A stretch of 64,000 nucleotides of DNA from Laburnicola sp. R22_1 (lineage: Eukaryota; Ascomycota; Dothideomycetes; Pleosporales; Didymosphaeriaceae), in assembly GCA_014281115.1 (NCBI GenBank), contig JACONQ010000006.1:1550001-1614000 (forward strand), written 5' to 3'. Positions 44,908 through 56,039 of this stretch are shown in pieces; the stretch's first letter is position 1, and every line of letters begins with the position of its first letter. Both the position numbers and the translations under genes were made by a program. The notes below the pieces were generated by a model. That model saw only the letters and a list, made by a program, of their open reading frames with translations. It did not search any database and had not been told where the DNA came from.

Positions 44908-47900
44908 TAGACTTATTAATAAGTAAGTAACTTGCAAGCCTTGCTTATTAAACTTAGATAATAACTAATTTAAGTAAGCTAAGTTTACTTATATAAATTT
45001 ACTAAGTAATTTAAGTTTTAATAGAAAACTTGCTTAGTAAACTTAAATAACTTAGGTATTTAGACTATCTTAGAGTTAATTTTTATAAGATTTTTAAGTT
45101 ACTAGTAAAAGCGATTTCGCGATAGTTTTCTAGTGTTAAGATTAGCTTAGTTAGCTTTAGCTACCTAATTTCGCGCGTTTGTTTAAACTTACCGCGTACT
45201 TCTTGCTCTATAACGCCTATTCTAGTACCTATCCTAGTACTTTACTGCCTCTTTTACTATCTTATAGCCTATTATACCTATCTCTAGAGCTGCTAAAGCT
45301 GCTAGCAGAGGTAGTAAACGCGCTATAGGATATACTAAAACAATCTCTAACTCTTCCTCTAAATGCGCCCACGTCTTCCACAGCAAAGGCACCGAAAGCC
45401 AGCCTATAGAGCTACTAGAGAGCTAGCAATAGCTGCCTGTCTTGCTAGCTATATAGGCGATTAACCTAATAGTTAAGTAGCTATAGCAGTAGCGCTTACC
45501 ACGCAAAGCCCTAGCAGACGCAGCGTCCTAGGCTACTAAAAAGCGCCCATTTAAGTTGCAGTTGCGTAATAGAGTGGCTAATAAGACTATTATTAAGTCT
45601 GTAGCCAGTAGCAAAGCGGCCATAGTGGCTAATTTTAATAAGAATAACTGCAAGAAGGGGCAGTTTAATAAGCGTTTTGCGGATAACTTTAATAGTATTA
45701 ACTAGAATTATTTAAAGCGCTTTTATAAGCCTTTGCGCACTTAGAAGCGGGCTAAAAGCTAGATTTATAACTATGGTTACTATATTACGCTATAAAGTAG
45801 GCCTAAGAAGCTCTACTTTATCTGTAAGTACTACTATTAGTATTGTTTAAATAAAGGAATCTTAAAGATTACGCAGTTAATAATAGCTGCAATCTCTTAT
45901 CTAGGGTAGTTAAAGACGGACCATAACCTTAGTAAAGCTAGTAGCAAAGTTACTAAGTGAAAGCTGCCACCTGGCTAGAAGTTGCTAGTAATAGTAGCTG
46001 ATTCTAGTATAGAAGTTAGTTAAGAAATCGCCAATAAGATAGGCAACTTTAACGTATAGGATTTCTACTTTACTATTATTATGTGGCTTCTTAAAAATAA
46101 TTACCCACTTAGCAAACTCGAATCGCCCGCCTTTCGTGCCTTAATTAGCTTTGCTAACTCTAAGGCAGAAATAGCGCTATGGACAAGTTATAATAGCGTG
46201 TTATTGTACGCAATAAGACTCTATAAATTTATGCTACTAAAAGTTATTACAGCGCTGTCTAAATTAAGAAGCAAAATCTATATAAGCTTTAATAGTTAGA
46301 CAATAAAGAGAGGCAAGTGCAGCTTTTTTAGAGTTATAGCTTACTACACTAATGCGTTAGGCAAGCTAGTAGACTTGCCTATAGTGCTGCTATAGCTAGT
46401 GGGCGCCCACACTAGTAAGAGAATTGCTAAGATTGTTACTTAAACGCTATAGAAGTTTAGGATAGGTCTATTAAAGCTAGGCTACTTTGTGCTTAATAAT
46501 GCCTACGCTAATAATACTATAGTTAGCTACCTTACTAGTTAGTACAGCTTTACTGCCTCGTACTACCGCCTTCGCTATAGTCTATATATAATTAATCTTG
46601 TTGTCTAGACTATTATTTTTAGTAAGAATCCTAACTTATATAATAATAACGTAATAAAGCTAAGAGATAAAAAGTAACTAATGGCAAAATAGCGCAAAGA
46701 CGGTCCTCTTAGTATACTTATTAATATGATTAACTATATATAAACGCCTTAGCAATATAATAAGTTTAACTACTTTTAGCGTCTCGCTAACATAGAGCTA
46801 CTAACGTATAAAAAGAAATTAATATTAGAGCCTATTAAGGCGATTGTTACGCACTAGAACTTATACTATAGCTGCTTTAAACGTGCTACTAAGCTATAGC
46901 ATACTATTATTAACTACGCTAACTACCACATACAGCGCACGCGCAACCTTAATAATATTGCTAAAAGACGCGACAACAAGCTTTCTAACGTGCTAAAATA
47001 GATGCGATTAGACAGCCTAAACAGCGCGGACTAGGCAGTAATTATAGAATATATTAACGCGCTTAAGCCGCTTAAAGACGCTATAAAGCAGCTTAAAAGT
47101 TGTAGTAAGTTAGGCAGATTTAGCGCGCTTTACTTAGTTATCCTAGTCTTTAAAACACTACTTTATAAGCTTAAGCTGCGCATTAAGTAGTATAAGAGCG
47201 TTAACTTTAAGCAACCTAGCGCTCTAAAGGATTATATACCTATTAACCTTCGCGCTGCCTAGGCTAAAGCTAATGACTACTACGCTAAACTTAACGCAAG
47301 TCCTTACCTATACGCTGCTATAATCCTCTACCTATACTATAAGCGCTACTGTAATCGTAGCTAGCGTAAAAAGCCAGACTAGTTGGCAAAAAAAAACGCT
47401 GCGTTTAAGCAGCTTTGGCGGCAATATAGGCCAACTAACGCGCTAAAAAGTAGCCTAGCTGCGTAGTCTAGCGATCTTAAAGACGCCATTGCTGCGATAG
47501 CTAACGCTAACAATAGCGATAATAATAACAAGGACATAGATAAGTATAAATAGTAGAAGAAACTAGAGCTAAAATAGACGCGCAAGCAGCTTAAAGACAG
47601 TTGCTGCCCTATCTATTACTAGATTAAACTGGCGCTAAAATACCCTAATTTATCGCGCTTAGCAATTAACATTCTAATAATCCCTGCCTCTAGCTGCGAG
47701 TGCGAGCGCCTCTTTAGCAAGCTTAGTAATCTATTAGAGCCAAAAAGACGCAAAATTAAAGCTTAGTTGCTAGCAGCTTTGCAATGTATTCGAGCTTAGC
47801 AGCGAGCTAGTTTTAAACACCTAGCTAACAGTATCGCTAAGAAGCTTAAAGCACTAGTTACCAACAATGAGCTAGGCCAGCAATATGGGATATACAACTG

Positions 47901-48094
47901 GGAGTCGTCTTAGCAGTAATTTATACCTACTTTAACTCTATACAACATAAATTCTATTAAGCAAGCAAGCAAGTCTCAAGCAATTAGCACGAAAACTTCA
48001 CCCAAGTTAAGCAAGTCAAGTTCCTAAGAAGCTGGAATACAAGCAAGTTAAGTTCGAGCTCGAAACTTACTTAACTTGCTTGTTAACAAGTCTA
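44908..48094 (+). mobile_element. Nested hAT transposon, RIP-degraded
   Basis: A 3187-bp element inside the outer hAT transposase gene. Ends are TAGACTTATTAATAAG on the left and, on the minus strand, TAGACTTGTTAACAAGCAAG on the right. 8-bp duplications aagaggac lie at 44900-44907 and 48095-48102. The ends resemble CAGACTTGTTAATAA of the hAT copies at 3832, 7656 and 29000, except that both terminal CAG triplets have become TAG, a CpA-to-TpA change on each strand. Subterminal AAGCAAG/TTAAG repeats are present. Confidence 0.93.
45270..47915 (+). pseudogene. Nested hAT transposase, RIP-degraded
   Basis: Translation is broken by dozens of stops but is colinear with the copies 1-3 transposase: WLLKNNYPLSKLESPAFRAL against WLVNNNRPLREFETESFRAM, KIYISFNS against KIHISFDG, VGAHTSKRIAK against VGAHTGSAIAE, KYPNLSRLAINILIIPASSC against RYPNLSRLALDVLTIPASSA, and CERLFSKLSNLLEPKRRK. 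It is therefore an older relative of the same hAT family. Start and end positions are approximate. Confidence 0.8.
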
Positions 48095-48459
48095 AAGAGG
48101 ACCTTCTTAGAGCTAGGCGATTTGCTAGAGACGAGGCGTCTTTGTATAAAGGCAGATCTCCTCTCCACTCTACAAAGCCTACGTAGCTGGAAGCGCCTTG
48201 GCTTAAAGCCTACAACAGCAGCAAAAAGTCTACGTAACGAAGCTATCTCTCCTAAAGAGCTGGAGACAATATACAAGATATACAGTAGTTAATTTACTAC
48301 GCCTAAATTATACGTATAGTTATCAATTAAGTTAAACAAGTCAACAAGTCGAGCCTTATTTTTGCTATTAAGTCAATCAAGTCAAGCAAAAGCCACCAGA
48401 TCCGTTAATCAATCAATCAATTCACCCCAACTTAATTGACTTGATTGTTGCCAACTCTG

Positions 48460-49080
48460 GGGGAGAAGCCTCTAGCCATGCTTCTTGTGAGTAACGGCGT
48501 CCCGAGACGTACTTTTAGAATCTGTCAGTATCGGCTGCAATAGTGACTAGCATCTATAAATCCACCACTCATGTCTCTGCACATCTGTGGTCAATGGCAG
48601 ACTCTTCCACTCCTCAATTTTGGCTAATTTCGACTGCTTCTGGCTGAAATCTGCCAAATTCCTGCGATCTGTCTCTAATAACCGCTGCGGTTAAATGGGA
48701 GCTTCCGTATTGTAAATGACGGAGAGGAGTTCAAGAACAACGACCTCAGTATCAAGTAGTCGTTGTTCGATGAGGGACAAATAGCCCGAAGGAATTCCGC
48801 TTCTAGTGTTAGCGTGGGTTTGCAAATAACAATCCCTAGAAGAACCTACCGTTTGTTAATTGGCGGGTATCGACAGCTCACACCGGAGAAAGGGCGCTGC
48901 GAACATAGTGGGAGCTCACGATCACACTGCAACCCGTCAATGCAGACAAACCATTGGGTAAGCTGTTCTACTTTGGATTTCTTGTTTCGTCAAGACTCGC
49001 ACGCCGTACGCTTTCTTTCTCCTCAAAGCTGCATTCCGCAACTATACCATAGCAAAAGAAGATCTAGCTAATTCCTTTTT
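48460..49080. other. Non-repetitive island between hAT and AT-rich block
   Basis: Normal base composition. It begins with the outer hAT duplication. A 102-codon frame at 48763-49071 has no recognisable features. No supported gene beyond the possible exon piece at 48460-48511. Confidence 0.5.
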
Positions 49081-52000
49081 TTCTGTGTACCGGCTCGGTA
49101 AGATACCATATAAATACATGTAAAAGCAGTTCATAAGCGCTTATCCATCTGGCACTCGGCGATCCCGTCGGCTCCCCACAACAGTGACTCATTCACATCG
49201 GCGTGATACGATAAAGTAACAAGGAAGATATGTGCGTGACCAAATACCTAAAAGCTTTAATAATTGTGTTCTTTTGCAACTAGGCGTACAGATTTAGCTT
49301 TGCTACACACTTTAACGTTGCACTACAATGTTAAGATTCTGTGCAGCAGTCCTACTATAAGAATGCTCCTCCCTAAGAATCTGCCTTATCTTCTCTAGCA
49401 CCTCCTTAAACATCTTAGCTGCCTTATCTAGCTAGCCTATCGCTAAAATAGTATCTAGATGCTTCTACCTAAGAATCTATTACCTCTTCTCTAGCACTTT
49501 CTTTATTATCTCTACTACTTTATCTAGCTAGCCTTAGTCTTTAAGTGTATTAGTAAGGTTATTTATTGCTAAAATAGTGTCTATATATTTTTTCGTTTAG
49601 CTATTTTTACTATAAGGGATATTAGCCGGCTATAGTAAGCGTGTACGCTTAGTTATTAGTTACATATTAAGTTATATAATATTAATTGTATTAGTTAAGT
49701 ATACTATACCTATGTATATATTAGAATTTTTTTAGTAAGTATATGTACCTAGAATATCTATATAGCTCTGTGTACGCCTATGTATACTTATATACTAAAT
49801 ACATCTTAAGCGCCTTAGTAATACTTATTTTTTTATAGATATTTCTATAACTTTATATATAATTATATATAATTAGTATAAAGTATATAATAAGTTATTA
49901 AATAGACTCTATAGCTAGCTATATAAATAGAATAGTATATATTTATATAGTAAGAGTAGAGGTTATATAGAATAAGCGTACAAAGGAAATAGTATAAAGA
50001 AAATAAATAGACTTAGTGTTAATTGCTTATTCTATCTTAAGATAGTATAGATAGAAAGGAAAAACTCTATAGCACTAAGACTACTCGGCATAGGCGTTAT
50101 ATACTAGTTTTATAATGTCTATTATATAGTAGCTATTAAAATCTTAACGTATTATTATATTTTATAGTAATCCTTACTATTTATTTTTATTTTTTTATTA
50201 GGCTATTCTTACTAGGAGAAATAGTAGCCGGCTATGTGTGGTATTAAATTAACTGCCTAGAGGTAGCACGACAAAGGCTTTCATCTTAAATAACATAATA
50301 AAAAAAGCAGAGCCTCCTGCTTAGTAATAAAAAACGTGAAAAGGTGGTCACAAAAATGCGCATGCCGACTATAGTAATTATATATTATATACGCTTAGTT
50401 ATTAATTATATAATATCTATTTAGTACACTATGCCTATGTATATATTAGTAACTACTCTATACTTATATATTATAAGTATATTAAAGATCTTTATTGTGT
50501 AGAGATTCTAAGTAAGGTTAAGTCTATACTATATATAAAAAGAAGTAAAATAGAAGACACTAAAATCTAGTATCTAGCATATAGTAGTAGTAACAAAATA
50601 TACACAAAATAATAATATTTTTATTATTAACTTTCTATATAGTAGTATTAGTAATAGTAGTTAATAAATAGTTTACTATTTAGTATAACTAAGTTATATA
50701 TTATCTCTTAACTAGTAAACTATAAAAGAGCCGCAGTAGACTGCGAAGTTGCAACTGCGGGAGTAGTGTGGGTAATAGAATGCTTAACTATAGTTTAGTT
50801 ATTGTGCTTACGATCTAGCAGTAGCGTAACTATAGTTATACTATAAGTATATATAACGCGTTACTATAGGTAGAACTATTAACTATTAGCTTCCTATAAG
50901 TCTACATAATAGATTTAAATACTTCTTAGTAACACTACTTACTTATTATATCCTTTACTCTACTATTTTTACTATATTAAATTTGTATATACTTAAAGAG
51001 TTAACGCGCTCTACCCTTACGCCTACTAGAGTAGCTTAGCTAGAGGGTGTACGCATTAATAAAGTAGCGATACTATAATATACTAAGACGCTAAAAGATA
51101 TATTTAAAATAATAAATATATAGTACTTAAAAGGCCTACTAGATTTTCGCTAGGTGTGAATAAATCTTTAGATTATCTAACTTAAGGAGCTTAGCCTATA
51201 GCTGTTACGCAAGTAGTTACCTAGTAATATAATATATATAGCTAAGCTCTATAACCTCTACTTACTAGAGAAGAATCTTAGGGCTAATTATAATCTTATT
51301 ATATATTACTATATATAGTTAACGTCTATTAAAGAGAATAATAATAAGAGGCACACGTACTAGTACTTCTATCTTATTACTACTTACAATACTATATAGA
51401 TATGCTAGTAGTAATAATAATAATAATAATAAAATAATAACGCAAACTAAGTCCTTTAAAAGGATAGATAATAAAAGAGATAAAAAAGCGTGCGTATAGT
51501 AACACAACGCAACGCAAAGTAACCTAAGAGTAATTGCTATTATTTATAACAAAATATAAATAATAAACTATAATATTACTACATAATATTTATAATTAAA
51601 ATTTCTATTAAAGTAATCCTTACTATAAACCTTGCCTATATAGTGTATAGACACCTTCTCTCCTAGGGTTAATTTGTAATATTACGTAATCCCGGGCCGG
51701 CTATTTAACTAATCACTATGTTATATAATTTATAATTTTTTTAACAATATTTTTGCTGCAATGATAATAATAATATTATAATAGTAACTAACCTAACTAT
51801 TTTATTACTCTCTTATAGTAAATCTTTTCTTATAACTAGCAAGCTATATACTGTCCCCTAGGATCTTATTGCTACTACCTATCTCTCCTATACTTTCGCT
51901 ACTACTACTTACCCTTACCTTTACTCTTATTACTTATAGTTCCCTACCTTAATAGTAGTCTAGAGAATTACTACTATCTTAATAAACTCCTTATACTACT

Positions 52001-52347
52001 ATTATATCTCTAGCGTCTTATATATTATAATAAACTCTTTCTTTCCTTTACTCTAGTCCTTACTCTTATAGTCCTTATTACCTTTATTTTTAGTTATATT
52101 TTTAAGTTATTATAGCAAAATTTTTATATTATACTATTTTTATATTATACTATTTTTATATTATACTATTTTTATATTATACTATTTTTATATTATACTA
52201 TTTTTATATTATACTATTTTTATATTATACTATTTTTATATTATACTATTTTCATATTATACTATTATTATATTATAAAGACTACGTCTCTTTCACTATT
52301 ATCTAAATATTACAGAACTACTTTATACTCTAAAATCTAAAGGCATA
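49080..52347. repeat. AT-rich, RIP-degraded repeat block
   Basis: TA-rich throughout with several internal duplications. Terminal-like text ggctattcttacta...agccggctat near 50200 is related to 49600-49640 and, inverted, to 56690-56740. The segment 51080-51400 is inverted relative to 56050-56335. The segment 51660-51900 is direct relative to 36181-36420. A degenerate reading near 51000-51130 (RVAQLEGVRINKVAIL-like after allowing CAG to TAG) hints at a transposase N-terminus, too weak to classify. An (AAT)n run lies at about 51408-51438. Confidence 0.6.
52120..52262. repeat. 16-bp AT-rich minisatellite, about nine units
   Basis: The unit ctatttttatattata repeats almost perfectly; the last unit carries ttcatat instead of tttatat. 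Such perfect AT-only units suggest slippage after the region was already AT-rich. Confidence 0.85.
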
Positions 52348-54483
52348 CCGAATTCGGCCACTCAACGCACAGACCCCACTCAACGCACAGTTTGAGGATA
52401 GCCACCACTATTACTTTTGAAGCTGCAGAGCTCTATATATATCGTAAAATCACTAGATTTTTTAGAGTAGCATTTGCAGAAGCTTGATAAATCGATTGGC
52501 AACAATAAACTACGTGTGATACCTCTATGGGAGGCGTACTTTGCGAGTGCGCGTTGATGGGCTGGATGCCTCCACCACCCCTTCAATAACTAATAGATCC
52601 TTAACATCAACCTCTAGGTCCTTAATAACATGAGCAGGAGGTGTAGGAGCCTCGAGGCTACGCGCCTTACCCTTTTTAGCCAATTGTATATTAGTCCTAA
52701 GTTGCTTTTTAGCTGCGCGCGCAAGTAGATCTTCTTCGCGCTCTGCCGCCTTCCTCTACTGTTCTTGCAACCTAACCTCTTTTGCAGCCATCCTTTTCTG
52801 CGCCCTCTGCTTAAGCATAGCCTATTTCTTCTACTTTTTCTACTCCTTAGCTAGCTTGTTGCGCTCCTTCTAGTGTTGTAGTTCTTCTGCTTTGGCGTCT
52901 TTTTTAGCCTAGCGATTGTGGGCAGCCTTAACTTTTGATAGCAACTAGAAGACGGCGCCGCTAGCGTAATTCTTAGAGGGTTTAAGTAGTAATGCCTTGC
53001 CACGCTTACAGCGCTTCTTCTTATTGAAAAGGGCATCTCTAAGGCGATTGTTTTTGTGCTGGACGAGCTGTTTCTGAGTCGCTATTGCGTGTATTGTGTG
53101 AGACAGCTGCGAGACGCGTTTATTATTAAGATCCTTAACTACCTGTTGTAGAAGTCCTTTAATTTTACGCCAATCGCTTGCAGAGAGTACTGACAACGTG
53201 CTATCGCTGCTTAATGGCCTCTTAGGCTCTAGATCCTTAAATTTCTTTAATATAGCGTTGCTATTCAGCGGAGAGATGCCAGTAACTTTAAAGGCGTTAA
53301 TAATTGTTTCTTTGGCGAATGCAACTCTGTATACCTTATAGAAGAAGCGGAAGAAGTCGCGCTTAGTAATAGATGTGAGTCCTTGGCTGTTGTACATGAA
53401 TTCGGAGAGCTCTTTTGTATATGCAGCTGAAAGAGGCTTAAAAAGGCAGACATCTAGAGGCTGTAGCGTATAAGTTGAATGCGGCGGGTAGATAGCTAGG
53501 AGGATTCGATTTTGATAGCAGAACTCGATAAACTCCATAGTAACGTGTGAGCCATGCCCATCAAGAATTAGGAGTCGATAGTCGCGCTTTGCCTTCTTCT
53601 TAGTCTCCTCTTGAAAGCACCTCTTAAGCCAGGCAATCCCAAGTTCGTTGTTTGTCCATCCAGATGGTGATGAGGCGAAAAAGGCCTGGTGCTCTTGAGG
53701 ATTGAAATCTTGTAGCCATGTGTCCTGGATGTTGCCAGAAGCCGCCTGATATATTAGGGCAGGTTTAAGAGAGCTGCCGTCGGCGCATATACAAGCTATC
53801 GTTGTTATCCACTCTCTATTGCTGTTCTGGAGTACCTGCTTGACGCCTCCTTGCTCATATCGCTGTCGAGAGAACACGCGCTTCATTTTTAACACTACCC
53901 CGATCAAGAAGCCCTTCTTATCCATATTGTATATATTTGACGGTGCGATATTGTACTGCTTGATCTTATCGTCTAAAAGCTTGAAATAGAGGGCGTATTT
54001 GAAGGCTGAATCGGCTTTGTAGCGCTGGCTATCGATGCTAGATGTCTATCGCGATATAAGGTCAATTTGATGCCGCGCAATGTAGCGATTAACCCAGTGA
54101 TTTCCTGGCTCTTGATGTGCTATTTCTCCAGCGAAATTTCGTATCATCTCTCTCGTAGGGGGTAGGCCTTGTACACACAGCTTATCAATGTACTGTAGTA
54201 GCTGTTTTTCCTATGTATTGTTGAGGAGTCGCTTTTTTTCGGCCCGAGTTGCATAGGTGCCCTGAACCCCTTGATAGCGCTTCGAGAGCCGCAACCGCTC
54301 AACGCCGTACTCCCGAGCAACCTGGGATATATTAGGACGTTCTCCTAGCTCTAGGGATTTTAAAGCTTCAACAGCTGCGTCGATCGGGTCCATATTGGTG
54401 GAGTTATGAGGTGTTGAAAATATACGATTTTTAGTGTTAACTGTGCGTTGAGTGGGGTCTGTGCGTTGAGTGGCCGAATACGG
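52348..54483 (-). mobile_element. pogo-superfamily DNA transposon (element 2)
   Basis: A 2136-bp element flanked by TA at 52346-52347 and 54484-54485. The terminal inverted repeats start CCG(A/T)ATTCGGCCACTCAACG and contain CTCAACGCACAG twice in tandem. The left and right ends agree except for one base by eye. The ends differ from those of pogo element 1, but both carry CTCAACGC motifs, and the transposases are related. Confidence 0.93.
52525..54393 (-). pseudogene. pogo/Fot-like DDE transposase of element 2, inactivated
   Basis: A frame of 1869 nt starting MDPIDAAVEALKSLELGER, nearly the same length as that of element 1. It has a psq-type HTH (NISQVAREYGVERLRLSKRY), a CENP-B-type HTH (LPPTREMIRNFAGEI), and a DDE core with YNMDKKGFLIG, LLILDGHGSHVTMEF and TLQPLDVCLFKPL, then a basic tail. 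In-frame stops occur near 54211, 54044 and 52945 and in the tail near 52850-52900. The 326-codon stretch 53925-52945 covering the whole DDE core is open, so decay is mild. Confidence 0.9.
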
Positions 54484-54485
54484 TA

Positions 54486-55910
54486 TACTTAACGTAAACG
54501 CGCGAGGATTTCTGCCCTGGCTTAATGCTATAAAAGATATGGCCGATTCTTTACTGGCTGTACGCCACTACAAGCTAGTTGGCTAGAGGTGGCCTTATGA
54601 CTTTGTTAAGCGCTAGCTAAAGCTTTAAGTTAAGTTTAATCAAAAGTACGACTATAAGAGAGCCCTCTAGGAGGATCCTAAGGTAATACAAGGCTGGTTC
54701 CAGCTTGTGGAGAACATAAAGGCTAAGTATAGTATCCTAGATAAGGACACCTATAATTTCAACAAGTCTGGCTTTATAATAGGCATAATATTAACTAGAG
54801 TGGTAGTTATAGGCTCTAAGCGTTAAGGATAGCTAAAGCAGGTGCAGTAGGGCAATAGGGAGTGGACAACAGTTATCCAAGGCATTAACACAATGGGGTG
54901 GTGGATCCCACCCTTTATTATCTTTGGGGGCAAGCACCACCTCTCCGCCTAGTATAAGGAGAAGGATCTACCTTATAATTGGGTTATTGCAGTCTCTAAG
55001 AACGGCTAGACAATAAATAAGCTTAGTCTATAATGGCTAAAGCACTTTAATAAGTATACAAAGAGGCGTACTACTAGTAGAGTATGTTTGCTTATTATTA
55101 ATAGCCACGAAAGTTATAACCTACTCGAATTTTAGGATTACTATAAAAAGAGTAATATTATTACTCTCTATATGCCTTTACATTCGTCGCACCTCTTGCA
55201 GCCACTTAATATAGGTTGTTTTGCGCCGTTAAAGAAGGCGTATAGGCGCTAAGCTAAGAATCTGATGCGCAACCACATTACGCACATTACTAAAATTAAG
55301 TTCCTACCTTGCTTTATTGCTGCTTTTAAGGCTTTAATTACTAAAAGTAATATTAAAGGAGGCTTTTAAGGTGCTGGCCTAGTGCCCCACAACCTAGAAG
55401 TTATGATATCGCAGCTTAACGTCCGCCTGCGTACGCCTCCACTTTGTACTATTCGGAATAGTACATAGAAGTCGTAAACTCTGCGAAATAGTATAGAACT
55501 TAGGTCGCAATTAACGCTAGTTAAGTAGAGGATTTAAAGGCATATAGATAGTTCCCTAACTTATATAGTTAAGGCGGTGGAAAAGCTTATTAAAGGCGCC
55601 AAGCTAATAGGGCATTCTTTAGTGTTAATAACTAAACACAACGCCAAACTTTAAGCTGCTAATAAGGCCGCCACGTGATGTAAATTACATAAAAGAAAGC
55701 GAGTACAGCGTAAAGGAGTCCTTATAGCTGAAGAGGGCCAGCGGCTAGCCACTCTAAAGGAGTTTAGGGCGCGCAGTGATGGGCAAAAGGCGAAGAAGAG
55801 GGTGCGCGCTAATAGAGGCGAATCTGCTTAACGGCGCTGTGGACGCTGCGGCAAGCCTAGGTATAACAAAATAACCTATAGGCAGCCTATAGAAGTAGAT
55901 TCTAAATAAA
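54486..55910 (+). pseudogene. Fot-like DDE transposase fragment, heavily RIP-degraded
   Basis: Starts abruptly after pogo element 2. Translation with stops ignored reads ARGFLPWLNAIKDMADSLLA, KYDYKRAL, VIQGWFQLVENIKAKY, YNFNKSGFIIG, REWTTVIQGINTMGWWIPPF, LPYNWVIAVSKNG, PLHSSHLLQPLNIGCFAPLK, and a C-terminal CGRCGKPRYN zinc-knuckle-like end. This is the layout of Fot1/pogo transposases of fungi. The N-terminal helix-turn-helix is missing, probably displaced or destroyed left of 52347. Stops are almost all TAG/TAA. It belongs to a different family from the two pogo elements. Confidence 0.75.
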
Positions 55911-56039
55911 TTAGCCTATTTAGACTATCGAAAATAGTTCGTGTTAACTCTATACTATCGTGAATAGTACAGAACTTAGTGGGGTCTTGGCAAAGTGATT
56001 AACTTAATGGAATAATTAACTCGAGTGCAAAGTACGTTA

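Larger units (their letters stand above)
42623..48292 (+). pseudogene. Outer hAT transposase, RIP-degraded and split
   Basis: Conceptual translation from ATG 42623 (MASPDRLEGMNSNLS) has many TAG/TAA codons but keeps hAT landmarks: NLGYFILNNATNNN near 43615, KWRKVGPLGVLINI near 43830, and the dimerisation domain starting YPILLRFALIILSISAAAT near 44840. There the nested hAT interrupts it. The domain resumes after 48095 with RTFLELGDLLETRRL and SLRSWKRLGLK, to a stop at 48292. The C-terminal piece 48095-48292 is still open. Confidence 0.82.
42267..48459 (+). mobile_element. Old hAT transposon (outer), RIP-degraded, with nested insertion
   Basis: Ends are CAGAGTTGGCAACAATTAAG on the left and, on the minus strand, CAGAGTTGGCAACAATCAAG on the right. 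Perfect 8-bp duplications ggggagaa lie at 42259-42266 and 48460-48467. Subterminal regions are packed with AAGTCAATTAAGTCAA-type repeats at both ends (42281-42420 and 48310-48450). Length is 6193 bp, about 3.0 kb without the nested hAT at 44908-48094. Despite heavy RIP inside, termini and duplications are intact. Confidence 0.95.

Noticed and set aside
42267..48459. A single large two-transposase element (a novel composite hAT).
   Set aside because: The inner block has its own termini and its own 8-bp duplication inside the outer transposase gene, so two successive insertions explain it better.
51408..51438. AAT trinucleotide run that might look like a CRISPR or regulatory array.
   Set aside because: A simple microsatellite in an AT-rich block; there are no spacers and no dyad-symmetric repeats.
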